DNA of 59,087 bases from Pseudomonadota bacterium (GCA_023431055.1 JAEYXX010000116.1:1-59087), one strand, 5' to 3'. Shown: positions 36,081 to 46,687, numbered from the stretch's first letter. The notes: generated by a model from the letters alone, not told the origin. Translations and numbers: made by a program.

Positions 36081-37694
36081 ATGCCCGAGCACCTAGATCC
36101 CAGCCGCGATCGCCTCAAGCATCATTTCGCCCAGCGCGTGATCCATCAGGCACGCCAAGTGCTGGAAGTCTGGCAGCGCCTGCAACGCAGCGAATGGACA
36201 GACGCCGGCATGGCCGAGCTGACCGAGGCCAACGCGCGCCTGCTGCGCTACGCCGAACGCTTCGAACAGGTCGAACACGAGCAGCTGGCACAAAGCATCG
36301 CTTCCAGTCTGGGTGAGGTGGTGGAAAATCGCGGCCGCCTCAACAGTAGCCTGATTGCCCGGCTCAATCAGGTCATGCAGCGCCTGTCTCGTACCGGCCT
36401 GCGTCATGGCGACGCTTTCGAACAAACCTTCCTGCCGCCGCTGCGCAAGCCAGTGTACATCGCCCTGCAGGACGCCAAGCGTGCCGAACGCCTGGCCCAG
36501 CAACTGGAGTTCTTCGGCCTGGCCGCGCAGGCCCTGAGCGACGAACGTGCCTTCCGCGCTGCCATCGCCGAGCGCCATCCGGCGGCCATCGTCATGGATG
36601 TCGACTTCGCCGGTGCCGGGCTGGAACTGGCCGATTCGATGCAGGAAGGCCTGGAACAGAAGATTCCCATACTGTTCTTCAGCCACTGCGACACCGATAC
36701 CCCCACGCGCCTGGCCGCAGTGCGCGCTGGCGGGCAAGAGTTCTTCACCGGCTCGCTGGACGCCTCTAGCCTGCTCGAACGCATCGAAGTGCTGACCCAC
36801 GTTTCGCAGTACGACCCGTACAAGGTGCTGATCGTCGATGACTCCAAGGCTCAGGCGACCCACACCGAACGCGTGCTCAACAGTGCCGGCATCCTCACCC
36901 ACACCCTGACCGAGCCGATCCTGGCGATGGACGCGCTGGCCGAGTTCCAGCCGGACCTGATCATCCTCGACATGTACATGCCCGAGTGCAACGGCACCGA
37001 GTTGGCCAAGGTGATCCGCCACAACGACCGCTACGTCAGCGTGCCGATCATCTACCTGTCGGCCGAGGACGACCTGGACAAGCAGCTCGACGCCATGAGC
37101 GAGGGCGGCGACGACTTCCTCACCAAGCCGATCAAACCGCGCCACCTGATCGCCACCGTGCGCAACCGCGCAGCCCGCGCGCGCAATCTCAAGGCGCGCA
37201 TGGTGCGTGACAGCCTCACCGGCCTGTACAACCACACGCATACCCTGCAACTGCTCGACGACGCCTGCTACCGCGCACGCCGTGAAGGGCAACCGCTGGC
37301 CTTCGCCATGCTCGATATCGACCACTTCAAGAAGGTCAACGACACCTATGGCCACCCCATGGGCGACCGGGTGATCAAGAGCCTGGCCCTGTTCCTCAAG
37401 CAGCGCCTGCGCAAGACCGACCATATCGGCCGTTACGGTGGCGAAGAATTCGCCGTGGTCCTGCCCGATACCGACGAGCAGTCGGCGCTCAAGGTGCTGG
37501 AGGAAATTCGCCAGCGTTTCGCCGAGATCAACTACCCAGCCCAGCCGCAGGACCTATCCTGCACGTTCAGTTGCGGCATCGCCATGCTGCAACCGGGGCT
37601 CGACGGCAATGCGCTGTCCAAGCGCGCCGACGAAGCGCTGTACAAGGCCAAGCATGGCGGGCGCAACCGGGTGGAGCTGTACCGGGAGGCGTGA
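36081..37694 (+). CDS. gcbA: REC-REC-GGDEF diguanylate cyclase GcbA
   Basis: A 537-residue response-regulator cyclase. A helical N-terminus (1-125) is followed by a first receiver-like domain with a candidate acceptor Asp173, a second receiver with the acid pair Asp253/Asp254 and acceptor Asp297, and a GGDEF domain. GGEEF is at 453-457 with I-site RKTD at 444-447. Order and size match GcbA/PA4843, which affects attachment and dispersal. It is divergent from DUF2333 and precedes ctpL. Confidence 0.92.
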   Translation: MPEHLDPSRDRLKHHFAQRVIHQARQVLEVWQRLQRSEWTDAGMAELTEANARLLRYAERFEQVEHEQLAQSIASSLGEVVENRGRLNSSLIARLNQVMQRLSRTGLRHGDAFEQTFLPPLRKPVYIALQDAKRAERLAQQLEFFGLAAQALSDERAFRAAIAERHPAAIVMDVDFAGAGLELADSMQEGLEQKIPILFFSHCDTDTPTRLAAVRAGGQEFFTGSLDASSLLERIEVLTHVSQYDPYKVLIVDDSKAQATHTERVLNSAGILTHTLTEPILAMDALAEFQPDLIILDMYMPECNGTELAKVIRHNDRYVSVPIIYLSAEDDLDKQLDAMSEGGDDFLTKPIKPRHLIATVRNRAARARNLKARMVRDSLTGLYNHTHTLQLLDDACYRARREGQPLAFAMLDIDHFKKVNDTYGHPMGDRVIKSLALFLKQRLRKTDHIGRYGGEEFAVVLPDTDEQSALKVLEEIRQRFAEINYPAQPQDLSCTFSCGIAMLQPGLDGNALSKRADEALYKAKHGGRNRVELYREA

Positions 37695-37736
37695 TTGGCC
37701 CGCTGCAGCTCGACGCAAAACGTGACAAAGCGCACG

Positions 37737-37754
37737 CCGTCATGAGCCTGTAAC
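37737..37754 (+). promoter_or_regulatory. Pho box upstream of ctpL
   Basis: CCGTCAT-GAGC-CTGTAAC is two 7-bp direct repeats with a 4-base spacer, close to the PhoB consensus CTGTCAT-N4-CTGTCAT. A weak AATAAG -10 lies about 9 bases downstream and the ctpL ATG is 50 bases further. This fits phosphate-starvation control of ctpL known in P. aeruginosa. Confidence 0.65.
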
Positions 37755-37804
37755 CAAACCGCAATAAGCTCGCGCGCATCGTTCAGTTGTCGATCGAGCC
37801 CGCC

Positions 37805-39769
37805 ATGCGCCTCAAGCTGCTCACCAATCTCAATACCCTGCTGCTGGTTACCGTCTGCGTCGCCCTGGCAGCGATACTCTGGTGGTCGCAGCGCGCCTTG
37901 CAGCAGCCGGTGCAGTTGATGGAGCGCTACCTGGCGCTGTCCCAGCAGTTCCAGCACGACGTGGCCGACAACATCCAGGCTTACCTGGCCAGTGGCAACG
38001 CCGTGCAGCACAGCGCCGCGAGCCAAGCCATCGACATTTTCGACGAATCCCTCGAACAGCTGCCGCAACAGCTGGCCGATGAACTGCGCCCAAGCCTGGA
38101 ACAGCTGCGTGATTTCAGTGCCGACCAGTTGCTCGCGGCCGGCAAGCTGGCCGGCGACCCGCAAGGGCTGCTATTGCAAGCCGAGCGCGAAATGCTCGCC
38201 ACGCTGGAGCAACTGAGCCAGTACGTCGACAACGCCGGCAGCCCGAGCGCCGCGAACTATCGCAAGCCGTTACAGGAGGCAGGTTCGCGCCTGCTGAAGC
38301 TGGCTCATACCCGCGAGCGTTTCATCAGCCAGGGGCGCAGCGAGCTGCTCGGCGACGTCGAGCGCGAACTCAAGGCCCTGGGCCGGCAGGTGGAAACGCT
38401 CGACAGCCTGCCGCTGCTCGGCGTGCAACAGGCCGAAAGCTCCGCCAATATCGGCTTCGCCGCCCTGCTCGGGCTGGATGACGCCGAGCAGGAGCAGCAG
38501 GCGCAGGACCGCGGTATCGACCTGAAGCGCGAGCTGAGCACCCTGGTGCGCCGCTACCCCGGAGAACTGCAGCGCACCCGTGAGCTGGTCGAACAGCGCC
38601 AGCAACTGGCGGTGACCACTACCGAGCGCGTGCATCAGGTGCAGCAGGCACTGGCCGCACTGGAGCCGCTGGTAAAAGCTGAGTACGCACGCATCCAGGG
38701 CGAAGTGCGGCTGATCCAGGGCCTGATGATCGGCCTGATCCTGCTCATCGCCCTGGTCATCGACCGCATCCAGCGGCGCCTGTCGCAGGTGCTGAGCAAT
38801 CTGGTACCGGCCTTGTCGCAATGGGCCAGCGGCGATTTCGCAACACCGGTCTCGATCAACTCGCGCACCCGCGAACTGCGCGACATCGAGGACTCGCTCA
38901 ATCATCTGCGCCGCTATCTGGTGGACCTGGTCGCCAGCATCCGCGGCCATGCTGAACAGGTCGCAGGTTCCAGCCGCACCCTGGCCGACCTCAGCGGCGG
39001 TCTGCATGGCGGCGCACAGCGCCAGGCTGGAGATACCGCGCTGATCCGCGATGCGCTGGGCGAGCTGGAAGCCACCATCGGCCAGGTCGCGGAAGATGCC
39101 AGCCAGACCGCCGACGCCAGCCGCGACGCTGACCGCGCCCTGATTCACGGCCAGCAAGTCATCGGCCAGAGCCTGGAGGGCCTGCATGCGCTGGTCAGCG
39201 AGGTGCAGGACAATGCCCAGGCCATCGAACGTCTGGCCGATGAGACCGCCACCATTGGCAGCGTGCTGACGGTGATTCGCGGCATCGCCGAACAGACCAA
39301 CCTGCTGGCCCTCAACGCCGCCATCGAAGCCGCGCGTGCCGGTGAAGCCGGCCGTGGTTTCGCTGTGGTCGCCGACGAGGTGCGCTCGTTGTCGCAACGC
39401 ACCGGCAGCGCCACCGCGGAAATCCAGGAGGTCATCGGTCGCCTGCAACAGGCGGCACACCAGTCCGTACAGGCGATGCGCGCGCAGGTCGAGCACGCCG
39501 AGGCGACCGCCGACAAGGCCGAGGCCGCAGACGGCGCGCTGGATGAAATCGTCAGCGCCATACGCACCATCGCCAGCATGGCCCAGCGCATCGCCGAGGC
39601 CACTGCCCAGCAGAGCGGTGCAGTCGGTGAGATTCGCGAACATGGCGAACGCATCCACCAACTGGGTGACGACAACCTCGGTCTGATCGCCAGCGGACGC
39701 AACGAGAGCGAACGCCTGCTGCAGCTTGGCGGCCAGTTGCACAGTGCCGTGCAGGCGTTTCGCGTCTAG
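37805..39769 (+). CDS. ctpL: Methyl-accepting chemotaxis protein CtpL
   Basis: A 654-residue chemoreceptor. Transmembrane helix 1 is at about 10-27 and helix 2 at about 307-325. Between them lies a long helical sensor domain of some 280 residues. A HAMP region follows helix 2, then the signalling coiled coil with the conserved tip [19 protein letters not shown]. The start at 37805 places the first helix correctly. Order and N-terminus match PA4844 CtpL, linked to phosphate taxis. A Pho box lies upstream. Confidence 0.85.
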   Translation: MRLKLLTNLNTLLLVTVCVALAAILWWSQRALQQPVQLMERYLALSQQFQHDVADNIQAYLASGNAVQHSAASQAIDIFDESLEQLPQQLADELRPSLEQLRDFSADQLLAAGKLAGDPQGLLLQAEREMLATLEQLSQYVDNAGSPSAANYRKPLQEAGSRLLKLAHTRERFISQGRSELLGDVERELKALGRQVETLDSLPLLGVQQAESSANIGFAALLGLDDAEQEQQAQDRGIDLKRELSTLVRRYPGELQRTRELVEQRQQLAVTTTERVHQVQQALAALEPLVKAEYARIQGEVRLIQGLMIGLILLIALVIDRIQRRLSQVLSNLVPALSQWASGDFATPVSINSRTRELRDIEDSLNHLRRYLVDLVASIRGHAEQVAGSSRTLADLSGGLHGGAQRQAGDTALIRDALGELEATIGQVAEDASQTADASRDADRALIHGQQVIGQSLEGLHALVSEVQDNAQAIERLADETATIGSVLTVIRGIAEQTNLLALNAAIEAARAGEAGRGFAVVADEVRSLSQRTGSATAEIQEVIGRLQQAAHQSVQAMRAQVEHAEATADKAEAADGALDEIVSAIRTIASMAQRIAEATAQQSGAVGEIREHGERIHQLGDDNLGLIASGRNESERLLQLGGQLHSAVQAFRV

Positions 39770-39949
39770 GCCTGACGAACAGGCACTGCGACAAGGCAGC
39801 GCATGCCCATTACGCTCGGGAACTCGGTAAAGACGGTACTTTCCAAGGCTCCGCTCATCCCCGGCATTCGACGCTCCAGCGTGGCGACGGCGATGCGGCT
39901 GGGCGCTTTCCGGTATCATGCCGCCACCTTTCGCCGAGATATTCGCCCG

Positions 39950-41734
39950 ATGTCACTGCATCGACTGTTATTTCCCCTGCTTCTGCTCTGCCTGAGTCTG
40001 CCTGCCAGCGCCGGCCTGTTCGATCAGCGCCCGGCTGCCTCGCTGCTTGGCGCTCCGCTGAACAACAGCAGCGACTTCCTGCCCGTACGCGAAGCCTTCA
40101 AGCTGAGCCTGGTCAGCAGCGATGCCCAGGCGGTGACCCTGCGCTTCGTCGCCGCCGAGGGTTACTACCTCTACCGACACCGCTTCAACTTCAGCGTCGA
40201 GCCGGCCGATCTGGTCCTCGGCGAGGCCGAGCTGCCCGCCGGCCAGGCCAAGCACGACGAGTTCTTCGGCGATGTCGAGGTTTATTACGGCGTACTGGAT
40301 ATCCGCCTGCCGCTGGACAACCCGGACGAGCGCCCGCTGCGCCTGCAGGTCGGCTACCAGGGCTGCGCCGACAAGGGCCTGTGCTATCCGCCGGAGACCG
40401 AGTTCATCGAGATCGGTGATATGCCGGCCGCCAGCGGCGATGCAGCACCTGTCGGGGCCAACTGGAACTGGAAGGAGCTGGCGCTGTTCTTCCTCGGCGG
40501 CCTGGCACTGACCTTTACCCCTTGCGTACTGCCCATGCTGCCGATCCTCTCCGGCGTGGTGCTACGCGGGCAACTGGGGGGCTTTCGCAGCCTGACGCTA
40601 TCACTGGCCTATGTCCTGCCGATGGCCGCCTGCTTTGCCATACTCGGCACGCTGATGGGGCTGTTCGGCGCCGGCCTCAATTTGCAGGCACGCCTGCAAT
40701 CGCCCTGGGTACTGGTGCCCTTCGCCGCCTTCTTCGCCGTTTTCGCCCTGGCCATGTTCGGCCTGTTCGAGTTGCGTCTGCCACGCTTCATCAGCGAACC
40801 GCTGGATCGCCTGGCCGGCAAGACTCACGGCGGTTCGCACGTGAATGCCGCACTGCTCGGCGTCCTTTCCAGCCTGTTGGTCAGCCCCTGCGTTTCCGCA
40901 CCGCTGGCCGGCGCCCTGCTTTATATCAGCGCCAGTGGCGATGTCCTGGGCGGCGGCCTGAAGCTGCTCGCGCTCGGCCTTGGCATGGGCACACCGCTGG
41001 TCCTGTTCGCCGTGGGCGGCGGCGCATTGCTGCCGAAAACCGGCACCTGGATGGTCACCGTGCGCAACGCCTTCGGTGTGCTGCTGCTGGCCGTTTCGGT
41101 CTGGCTGCTCGAGCGCGTACTGCCGGGCAGCCTCAGCCTGGCGCTATGGGGCCTGCTGGCTGGCGGCGTTGCGGTTTTCCTCGGCGCGCTGGAGTTCGGC
41201 CCCAAGACGCATCGACAGAAGCTCGGTCAGATCGCCGGTCTGGCGTTGCTGGTCTATGCCCTGGCCGCCTGGGTCGGTGCCCTGCAGGGTGCGAGCGATC
41301 CGCTCAAGCCGCTCGGCCAGTTGCAGGCCGGTGCCAGCCAGAGCAGCGCCAAGAGCGGTGCCTGGCAAACCCTGAGCAGCCCCGCCGAACTGGACGCCGC
41401 ACTGGCCGAGGCCAAAGCCGACGGCCAGCCGTTGCTGCTGGACTGGTACGCCGACTGGTGCATCAGTTGCAAGGTGATCGAGCGCGAGGTGTTCGGCAAT
41501 GCCGAAGTGGGCAGCAAACTGGCCGGCTGGCGCCTGATCCGCTTCGATATCACCGAAAGCAACGCCGCCCAGCGCGCCCTGCTGGACCGCTACAAGCTGT
41601 TCGGCCCGCCCGCCATCCAGCTGTTCGCCGCCAATGGTGACGAATTGCTCGATCTGCGTGTCGTAGGTGAGGTAGACGCCGCCACCTTCGCCACCCGCCT
41701 GGACCGGGCCACCAGCCGCCAGGCCGACCGCTAG
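39950..41734 (+). CDS. dsbD: Thiol:disulfide interchange protein DsbD (DipZ)
   Basis: A 594-residue protein that moves reducing power from cytoplasmic thioredoxin to the periplasm. The signal peptide ends near ASA (23). The alpha domain has Cys139/Cys145. Eight hydrophobic segments carry Cys192 (TPCVLP) and Cys314 (SPCVSAPL), spaced 122 residues as in E. coli. The C-terminal thioredoxin domain has CISC at 504-507. All six redox cysteines are present. The start at 39950 gives the signal peptide; 49 further codons upstream are open but not needed. Confidence 0.94.
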   Translation: MSLHRLLFPLLLLCLSLPASAGLFDQRPAASLLGAPLNNSSDFLPVREAFKLSLVSSDAQAVTLRFVAAEGYYLYRHRFNFSVEPADLVLGEAELPAGQAKHDEFFGDVEVYYGVLDIRLPLDNPDERPLRLQVGYQGCADKGLCYPPETEFIEIGDMPAASGDAAPVGANWNWKELALFFLGGLALTFTPCVLPMLPILSGVVLRGQLGGFRSLTLSLAYVLPMAACFAILGTLMGLFGAGLNLQARLQSPWVLVPFAAFFAVFALAMFGLFELRLPRFISEPLDRLAGKTHGGSHVNAALLGVLSSLLVSPCVSAPLAGALLYISASGDVLGGGLKLLALGLGMGTPLVLFAVGGGALLPKTGTWMVTVRNAFGVLLLAVSVWLLERVLPGSLSLALWGLLAGGVAVFLGALEFGPKTHRQKLGQIAGLALLVYALAAWVGALQGASDPLKPLGQLQAGASQSSAKSGAWQTLSSPAELDAALAEAKADGQPLLLDWYADWCISCKVIEREVFGNAEVGSKLAGWRLIRFDITESNAAQRALLDRYKLFGPPAIQLFAANGDELLDLRVVGEVDAATFATRLDRATSRQADR

Positions 41735-41771
41735 AGCGGCCGGCGCCCTCATCGTGCGCAGCCAGGCGGCC

Positions 41772-41799
41772 TGGCAACGACCAAAACCAGCGCTATAGT
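41772..41799 (+). promoter_or_regulatory. Candidate promoter upstream of aroQ
   Basis: TGGCAA at 41772-41777 and TATAGT at 41794-41799 are 16 bases apart, about 100 bases before the aroQ start. The match is moderate. Confidence 0.4.
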
Positions 41800-41899
41800 C
41801 ATATTTTTGCCGCTAACGCCGGGCATCGTGTCGCCTATTGCCGACATCGGGCCAGCTACGGCATAGTCCGGCGCAGCCCGAACAACAAGGAACGCGACC

Positions 41900-42346
41900 A
41901 TGGCCACCCTACTGGTGCTGCACGGCCCCAACCTGAACCTGCTGGGCACCCGCGAGCCCGACAAATATGGCGCCACCACCCTGGCCGAGATCAATCAGGA
42001 TCTGGAACAGCGCGCCCGTGAAGCAGGTCATCATCTGCTGTACCTGCAGAGCAATGCCGAGTACGAACTGATCGACCGCATTCACGCCGCAAAGGGTGAA
42101 GGTGTCGACTTTATCCTGATCAATCCCGCCGCTTTTACCCATACAAGCGTCGCATTACGTGACGCGTTGCTGGCGGTGAGCATCCCATTCATCGAAGTGC
42201 ACCTGTCCAACGTGCACAAGCGTGAACCTTTCCGCCATCACTCCTACTTTTCAGACGTTGCCGTAGGGGTGATCTGCGGGCTTGGCGCCAGCGGTTATCG
42301 GCTGGCCCTGGAAGCGGCACTCGAACAACTGACCGGGCGCGCCTGA
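41900..42346 (+). CDS. aroQ: 3-dehydroquinate dehydratase, type II
   Basis: A 148-residue dodecameric shikimate-pathway enzyme that converts 3-dehydroquinate to 3-dehydroshikimate. The N-terminus [20 protein letters not shown] holds the flexible catalytic loop with its Arg and Tyr. [16 protein letters not shown] and [17 protein letters not shown] are the other active-site segments. AAGGAACGCGACC precedes the start. It is followed closely by accB, as in other pseudomonads. Confidence 0.96.
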   Translation: MATLLVLHGPNLNLLGTREPDKYGATTLAEINQDLEQRAREAGHHLLYLQSNAEYELIDRIHAAKGEGVDFILINPAAFTHTSVALRDALLAVSIPFIEVHLSNVHKREPFRHHSYFSDVAVGVICGLGASGYRLALEAALEQLTGRA

Positions 42347-42396
42347 CGCGTAGCCTGGTAGACAAGTCCTACCTCACCTCTGGGAGTTGACCATTC

Positions 42397-42858
42397 ATGG
42401 ATATCCGTAAAGTCAAGAAACTGATCGAGCTGCTGGAAGAGTCCGGTATCGACGAGCTGGAGATCAAAGAGGGCGAAGAGTCCGTACGTATCAGCCGTCA
42501 CAGCAAGCAGCCGGCCTACGCCGCGCAGCCGGTCTACGCCCCGGCACCCGCTCCGGCCGCCGCGCCTGTAGCTGCTGCCGCTCCGAGCGCTGAAGCCGCT
42601 CCGGCTGCCGCACCGAAGCTGAACGGCACCGTGGCTCGCTCGCCGATGGTCGGCACCTTCTACCGCGCCGCTTCGCCGACCTCTGCCAACTTCGTCGAAG
42701 TCGGTCAGACCGTGAAGAAAGGCGACATCCTGTGCATCGTCGAAGCGATGAAGATGATGAACCACATCGAAGCCGAAGCCAGCGGTGTGATCGAATCCAT
42801 CCTGGTGGAAAACGGCCAGCCGGTTGAGTACGACCAACCCCTGTTCACCATCGTTTGA
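42397..42858 (+). CDS. accB: Acetyl-CoA carboxylase biotin carboxyl carrier protein
   Basis: A 153-residue carrier of acetyl-CoA carboxylase. The N-terminal 35 residues resemble the usual BCCP head, an Ala/Pro-rich linker spans about 40-75, and the biotinyl domain follows. Biotin is attached to Lys119 in EAMKMMN. It lies 17 bases before accC, and the two form the classical operon. Confidence 0.97.
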   Translation: MDIRKVKKLIELLEESGIDELEIKEGEESVRISRHSKQPAYAAQPVYAPAPAPAAAPVAAAAPSAEAAPAAAPKLNGTVARSPMVGTFYRAASPTSANFVEVGQTVKKGDILCIVEAMKMMNHIEAEASGVIESILVENGQPVEYDQPLFTIV

Positions 42859-42875
42859 TGCACGGGGAGCCTGCA

Positions 42876-44231
42876 ATGCAGAAGCTGGAAAAAGTCCTTA
42901 TCGCCAACCGTGGCGAAATCGCCCTGCGTATCCTGCGTGCCTGCAAGGAGCTGGGTATCAAGACGGTGGCCGTGCACTCCACCGCCGACCGCGAACTGAT
43001 GCACCTGGGCCTGGCCGACGAGTCCGTCTGCATTGGTCCGGCAGCTGGTGCGCAGTCCTACCTGAACATCCCGGCGATCATCAGCGCGGCTGAGCTGACC
43101 GGCGCCACGGGCATCCACCCGGGCTACGGCTTCCTCGCCGAGAACGCCGACTTCGCCGAACAGGTGGAAAACTCCGGTTTCGCCTTCATCGGCCCGACCG
43201 CCAACGTGATCCGCCTGATGGGCGACAAGGTGTCGGCCAAGGACGCCATGATCAAGTCCGGCGTACCGGTGGTACCCGGCTCCGACGGCCCGCTGCCGGA
43301 AGACGAGGAAGAAGCCCTGCGCATCGCCCGTGAAGTGGGCTACCCGGTGATCATCAAGGCCGCCGGCGGCGGTGGTGGTCGCGGCATGCGCGTGGTGCAC
43401 AAGGAAGAAGACCTGATCAAGTCGGCCAAGCTGACCCGCACCGAAGCCGGTGCCGCGTTCGGCAACCCGATGGTCTACCTGGAAAAGTTCCTCGGCAACC
43501 CGCGTCACGTGGAAGTCCAGGTGCTGTCCGACGGCCAGGGCAACGCCATTCACCTGTATGACCGCGACTGCTCGCTGCAGCGTCGCCACCAGAAGGTGAT
43601 CGAGGAGGCTCCGGCCCCGCTGATCGACGAGAAGGCCCGCGCCGAAGTGCTCAAGCGCTGCGTCGATGCCTGCATCGAGATCGGCTACCGTGGCGCCGGC
43701 ACCTTCGAGTTTCTTTACGAAGATGGTCGCTTCTACTTCATCGAGATGAACACCCGTGTTCAGGTGGAGCACCCGGTCACCGAGATGGTCACCGGCATCG
43801 ACATCGTCAAGGAGATGCTCAGCATCGCCGCCGGCAACCCGCTGTCGATCAAGCAGGAAGACGTGAAGATCCTCGGTCACTCGGTCGAGTGCCGGATCAA
43901 CGCCGAAGACCCGGACAACTTCATGCCCAGCCCCGGCAAGGTCAAGCACTTCCATGCTCCGGGCGGCAATGGCGTTCGCGTCGACTCGCACCTGTACAGC
44001 GGCTACAGCGTTCCGCCGCACTACGACTCGCTGATCGGCAAGCTGATCACCTTCGGCAAGGACCGCGACGAAGCCATGGCGCGCATGCGCAATGCCCTGG
44101 ACGAGATCGTGGTCGACGGCATCAAGACCAACGTGCCGCTGCACCGCGACCTGACCCGCGACAAGGGTTTCGTCAAAGGCGGCGTGAACATCCACTACCT
44201 GGAAAAGAAACTGGGTATGGACAAGCACTAA
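42876..44231 (+). CDS. accC: Acetyl-CoA carboxylase biotin carboxylase subunit
   Basis: A 451-residue ATP-grasp enzyme that carboxylates biotin on Acc[12 protein letters not shown] begins the protein, the glycine-rich ATP loop is [12 protein letters not shown], and [14 protein letters not shown] holds the catalytic Glu/Arg/Lys region. The start at 42876 follows GGGGAG; the seven codons upstream are not needed. A terminator lies 56 bases downstream. Confidence 0.97.
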   Translation: MQKLEKVLIANRGEIALRILRACKELGIKTVAVHSTADRELMHLGLADESVCIGPAAGAQSYLNIPAIISAAELTGATGIHPGYGFLAENADFAEQVENSGFAFIGPTANVIRLMGDKVSAKDAMIKSGVPVVPGSDGPLPEDEEEALRIAREVGYPVIIKAAGGGGGRGMRVVHKEEDLIKSAKLTRTEAGAAFGNPMVYLEKFLGNPRHVEVQVLSDGQGNAIHLYDRDCSLQRRHQKVIEEAPAPLIDEKARAEVLKRCVDACIEIGYRGAGTFEFLYEDGRFYFIEMNTRVQVEHPVTEMVTGIDIVKEMLSIAAGNPLSIKQEDVKILGHSVECRINAEDPDNFMPSPGKVKHFHAPGGNGVRVDSHLYSGYSVPPHYDSLIGKLITFGKDRDEAMARMRNALDEIVVDGIKTNVPLHRDLTRDKGFVKGGVNIHYLEKKLGMDKH

Positions 44232-44350
44232 GCTTCAGGCTTCAGGCTTCAGGCTTCAGGCTTGCCAGATTATGATGTACCACCTCGGAGCGGCCTCGGC
44301 CGCTCCTTTCTTTTTCCTGCGGCCTGCAGCCTGACGCCTGCAGCCGCTCC
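44232..44350. repeat. Heptad inverted element 1 (accC-prmA)
   Basis: The left arm has four GCTTCAG heptads from 44232. The right arm (44317-44344) has four CTGNNGC-type heptads. The arms are reverse-complement in type. The accC terminator sits between them, and the right arm runs into CGCTCC, which pairs with the prmA ribosome binding site. Confidence 0.7.
44287..44317 (+). terminator. Rho-independent terminator of accBC
   Basis: GGAGCGGCC and GGCCGCTCC form a perfect 9-bp stem with a TC loop, followed by TTTCTTTTT. Confidence 0.92.
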
Positions 44351-44360
44351 CGAAGGGAGC
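44346..44360 (+). promoter_or_regulatory. prmA ribosome binding site inside a hairpin
   Basis: GCTCCC-gaa-GGGAGC forms a 6-bp hairpin with a 3-base loop. The right arm is the GGGAG Shine-Dalgarno sequence, five bases before the prmA ATG. Confidence 0.6.
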
Positions 44361-44365
44361 CCGCC

Positions 44366-45244
44366 ATGCCCTGGTTACAAGTCCGTCTCGCCATCACTCC
44401 CGAACAGGCGGAAACCTACGAGGACGCCCTGCTGGAAGTAGGCGCCGTATCGGTGACCTTCATGGACGCCGAGGATCAGCCGATCTTCGAGCCGGACCTG
44501 GGCACCACCCCACTGTGGTCGCACACCCATCTGCTGGCCCTGTTCGAAGCCGACACCGACGAGACCGCACTGATCGCCCATCTGCAACTGCTGTGTGGCG
44601 GCTCGCTGCCGGAGCATCATGTCGAGCGCATCGAGGATCAGGACTGGGAGCGCAGCTGGATGGACAACTTCCAGCCGATGCGCTTCGGCCGGCGCCTGTG
44701 GATCGTGCCGAGCTGGCATGCCGCACCGGAGCCGGACGCCGTGAACCTGCTGCTCGACCCAGGCCTGGCCTTCGGCACCGGCACCCACCCGACCACCGCG
44801 CTGTGCCTGGAATGGCTCGACGGCCAGGAGCTGCAGGGCTGCAATGTGCTCGACTTCGGCTGTGGCTCGGGCATCCTCGCCATCGCCGCCCTGCTGCTCG
44901 GCGCGCCGCAGGCGGTGGGCACCGATATCGACCCACAAGCCCTGGAAGCCTCGCGCGACAATGCTTCGCGCAATGGCATCGACCCGGCACGCTTCCCGGT
45001 CTACCTGCCGGCCGATCTGCCGCAGCAGCCGGCGGACGTGGTCGTCGCCAACATCCTCGCCGGCCCGCTGGTTTCCCTGGCACCTCAGATCACTGCGCTG
45101 GTCAAAGGCGGTGGACGCCTGGCGCTGTCGGGCATCCTCGCCGAACAGGCTGAGGAAGTCCGCGCTGCCTATGCCGGCGCCTTCGACCTCGACCCGACCG
45201 CCACCAAGGACGGCTGGGTGCGCATCAGCGGCATCAAGCGCTAG
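44366..45244 (+). CDS. prmA: Ribosomal protein L11 methyltransferase
   Basis: A 292-residue SAM-dependent enzyme that trimethylates L11. The N-terminal substrate-recognition domain covers about 1-55 and is linked to the catalytic domain with motif [15 protein letters not shown] and the NPPY-like [22 protein letters not shown] is the PrmA signature. Length matches the family. Confidence 0.95.
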   Translation: MPWLQVRLAITPEQAETYEDALLEVGAVSVTFMDAEDQPIFEPDLGTTPLWSHTHLLALFEADTDETALIAHLQLLCGGSLPEHHVERIEDQDWERSWMDNFQPMRFGRRLWIVPSWHAAPEPDAVNLLLDPGLAFGTGTHPTTALCLEWLDGQELQGCNVLDFGCGSGILAIAALLLGAPQAVGTDIDPQALEASRDNASRNGIDPARFPVYLPADLPQQPADVVVANILAGPLVSLAPQITALVKGGGRLALSGILAEQAEEVRAAYAGAFDLDPTATKDGWVRISGIKR

Positions 45245-45248
45245 GCAC

Positions 45249-45348
45249 GCGGCAAGACTGAAGGCCGCAACCTGCAAGCGAACCCGGATGAAGGCCGGGC
45301 TGCTTTGCCCTTACTTGCGGCTTGTGGCTTGCAGCCTGAAGCCGCTCC
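45249..45348. repeat. Heptad inverted element 2 (prmA-DUF3426)
   Basis: Left arm GCGGCAA-GACTGAA-GGCCGCA-ACCTGCA; right arm TTGCGGC-TTGTGGC-TTGCAGC-CTGAAGC from 45315, ending CGCTCC. It is the same layout as element 1, with more divergent heptads. Confidence 0.6.
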
Positions 45349-45383
45349 TTTAGACTAGCTGCTTGGATTTTCCGGACCCGCGC

Positions 45384-46655
45384 ATGAGCGAAAGCCACGT
45401 CACCCAGTGCCCCCATTGCCGTACCAGCTTCCGTGTCAGCCAGGCACAGTTGGCTGCTGCCCATGGCGCAGTACGCTGCGGTGCCTGCCTGCACGTGTTC
45501 AATGCTGCCGAGCAACTCTTCGGCCCACGCGCGGCAGCAGCTGCGCCAGCCAAAGCGCCAAGCACCCAGCTCAGCAAGGCTCAAGCCGAGGTCGGCAGCA
45601 AGCCTCCGGCAAAGAGGCCGATTGACGATACGCTGTGGATCCACGACGACCTCGATCTGGACAGCCTCGACCTTGACGAGGAGCTGGCCAAGCTGGAAGA
45701 GCAGGAGCAGCAGCTGTCGCAGCAGTTCCTCGCCCTGGAACAGGCGCCCCGCTACACCGGGAACTTCGCCAGCAGCGCCGCGGATGAACCCGAAGAAGCC
45801 CATGACGAAGCCTGGGCCGAAGCCCTGCTGCGTGATGAGCCGCTAAAGCGCGAGCGCGACAGCCTCAGACTGCAACCGGCTGAAGAACAGCCCGAACCGA
45901 TTGCCGCACCCGAGCCTAGGGTCTCTGCCGAGCTCGCCCCATCCGTCACGACTCGCAAGCAGCCAGTCGCCGATGATCTCGACGAAGCAGACGAGCCGCG
46001 CCTGGGTAATCTCGACGACGAGCCGGACGAAGAGCAGCAACAGGACGAGGACCCGCGCGACGAGCGTGAACAGCCAAGAGTGACGCGCAACGAGCCTGGC
46101 CTGCGCGAGGAACGACTGTTCGAACTGGACGACGAACCTCTGCAACTCGAATGGCGTCAGCCACAGGGCATCGCCTGGGGGCGCGTGTTCGGCTGGGGCC
46201 TGCTCAACCTGTTGGCTGCAGCCGGCCTGCTGGCGCAGTACGTCGCGTACAACTTCGATGAACTGGCGCGTCAGGAGCGTTATCGCCCCTGGTTCGAACA
46301 GCTGTGTCCGAACATCGGCTGCACATTGCCATCGAAAGTCGATATCGGCCAGATTCGCAGCAGCAACCTGGTGGTGCGCAGCCACCCGGAGTTCTCCGGC
46401 GCGCTGATCGTCGACGCCATCCTCTACAACCGCGCACCCTTCGCCCAGCCCTTCCCGCTGCTGGAAATGCGCTTCGCCGATCTGGGCGGCCAGCTGGTCG
46501 CCAGCCGCCGCTTCAAACCCAGCGAATACCTCGCTGGCGAGCTGGCCGGGCAGAGCGAAATGCCGCCGCAAACGCCCATCCATATCTCGCTGGACATCCT
46601 CGACCCGGGCCCCCGTGCGGTCAACTACAGCCTCAGCTTCCACTCCCCCGAGTAG
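45384..46655 (+). CDS. DUF3426 zinc-ribbon membrane protein
   Basis: A 423-residue protein. Residues 5-45 form an MJ0042-type zinc ribbon (CPHCRTSF, CGACLHVF). Residues 80-245 are acidic and low in complexity (EPDEEQQQDEDPRDERE). A single transmembrane helix lies near 262-285 and the last 135 residues form a DUF3426 periplasmic domain. The start at 45384 precedes the ribbon. It stands between prmA and dusB as in P. aeruginosa. Function is unknown. Confidence 0.87.
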   Translation: MSESHVTQCPHCRTSFRVSQAQLAAAHGAVRCGACLHVFNAAEQLFGPRAAAAAPAKAPSTQLSKAQAEVGSKPPAKRPIDDTLWIHDDLDLDSLDLDEELAKLEEQEQQLSQQFLALEQAPRYTGNFASSAADEPEEAHDEAWAEALLRDEPLKRERDSLRLQPAEEQPEPIAAPEPRVSAELAPSVTTRKQPVADDLDEADEPRLGNLDDEPDEEQQQDEDPRDEREQPRVTRNEPGLREERLFELDDEPLQLEWRQPQGIAWGRVFGWGLLNLLAAAGLLAQYVAYNFDELARQERYRPWFEQLCPNIGCTLPSKVDIGQIRSSNLVVRSHPEFSGALIVDAILYNRAPFAQPFPLLEMRFADLGGQLVASRRFKPSEYLAGELAGQSEMPPQTPIHISLDILDPGPRAVNYSLSFHSPE

Positions 46656-46662
46656 CCTGCAG

Positions 46663-46687
46663 GCTCTGCGACCCGTGGTCGCAGAGC
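46663..46687 (+). terminator. Probable terminator after the DUF3426 gene
   Basis: GCTCTGCGACC and GGTCGCAGAGC form a perfect 11-bp stem with a CGT loop, seven bases after the stop. The following TTCCATCT is a weak T tract. Confidence 0.7.
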
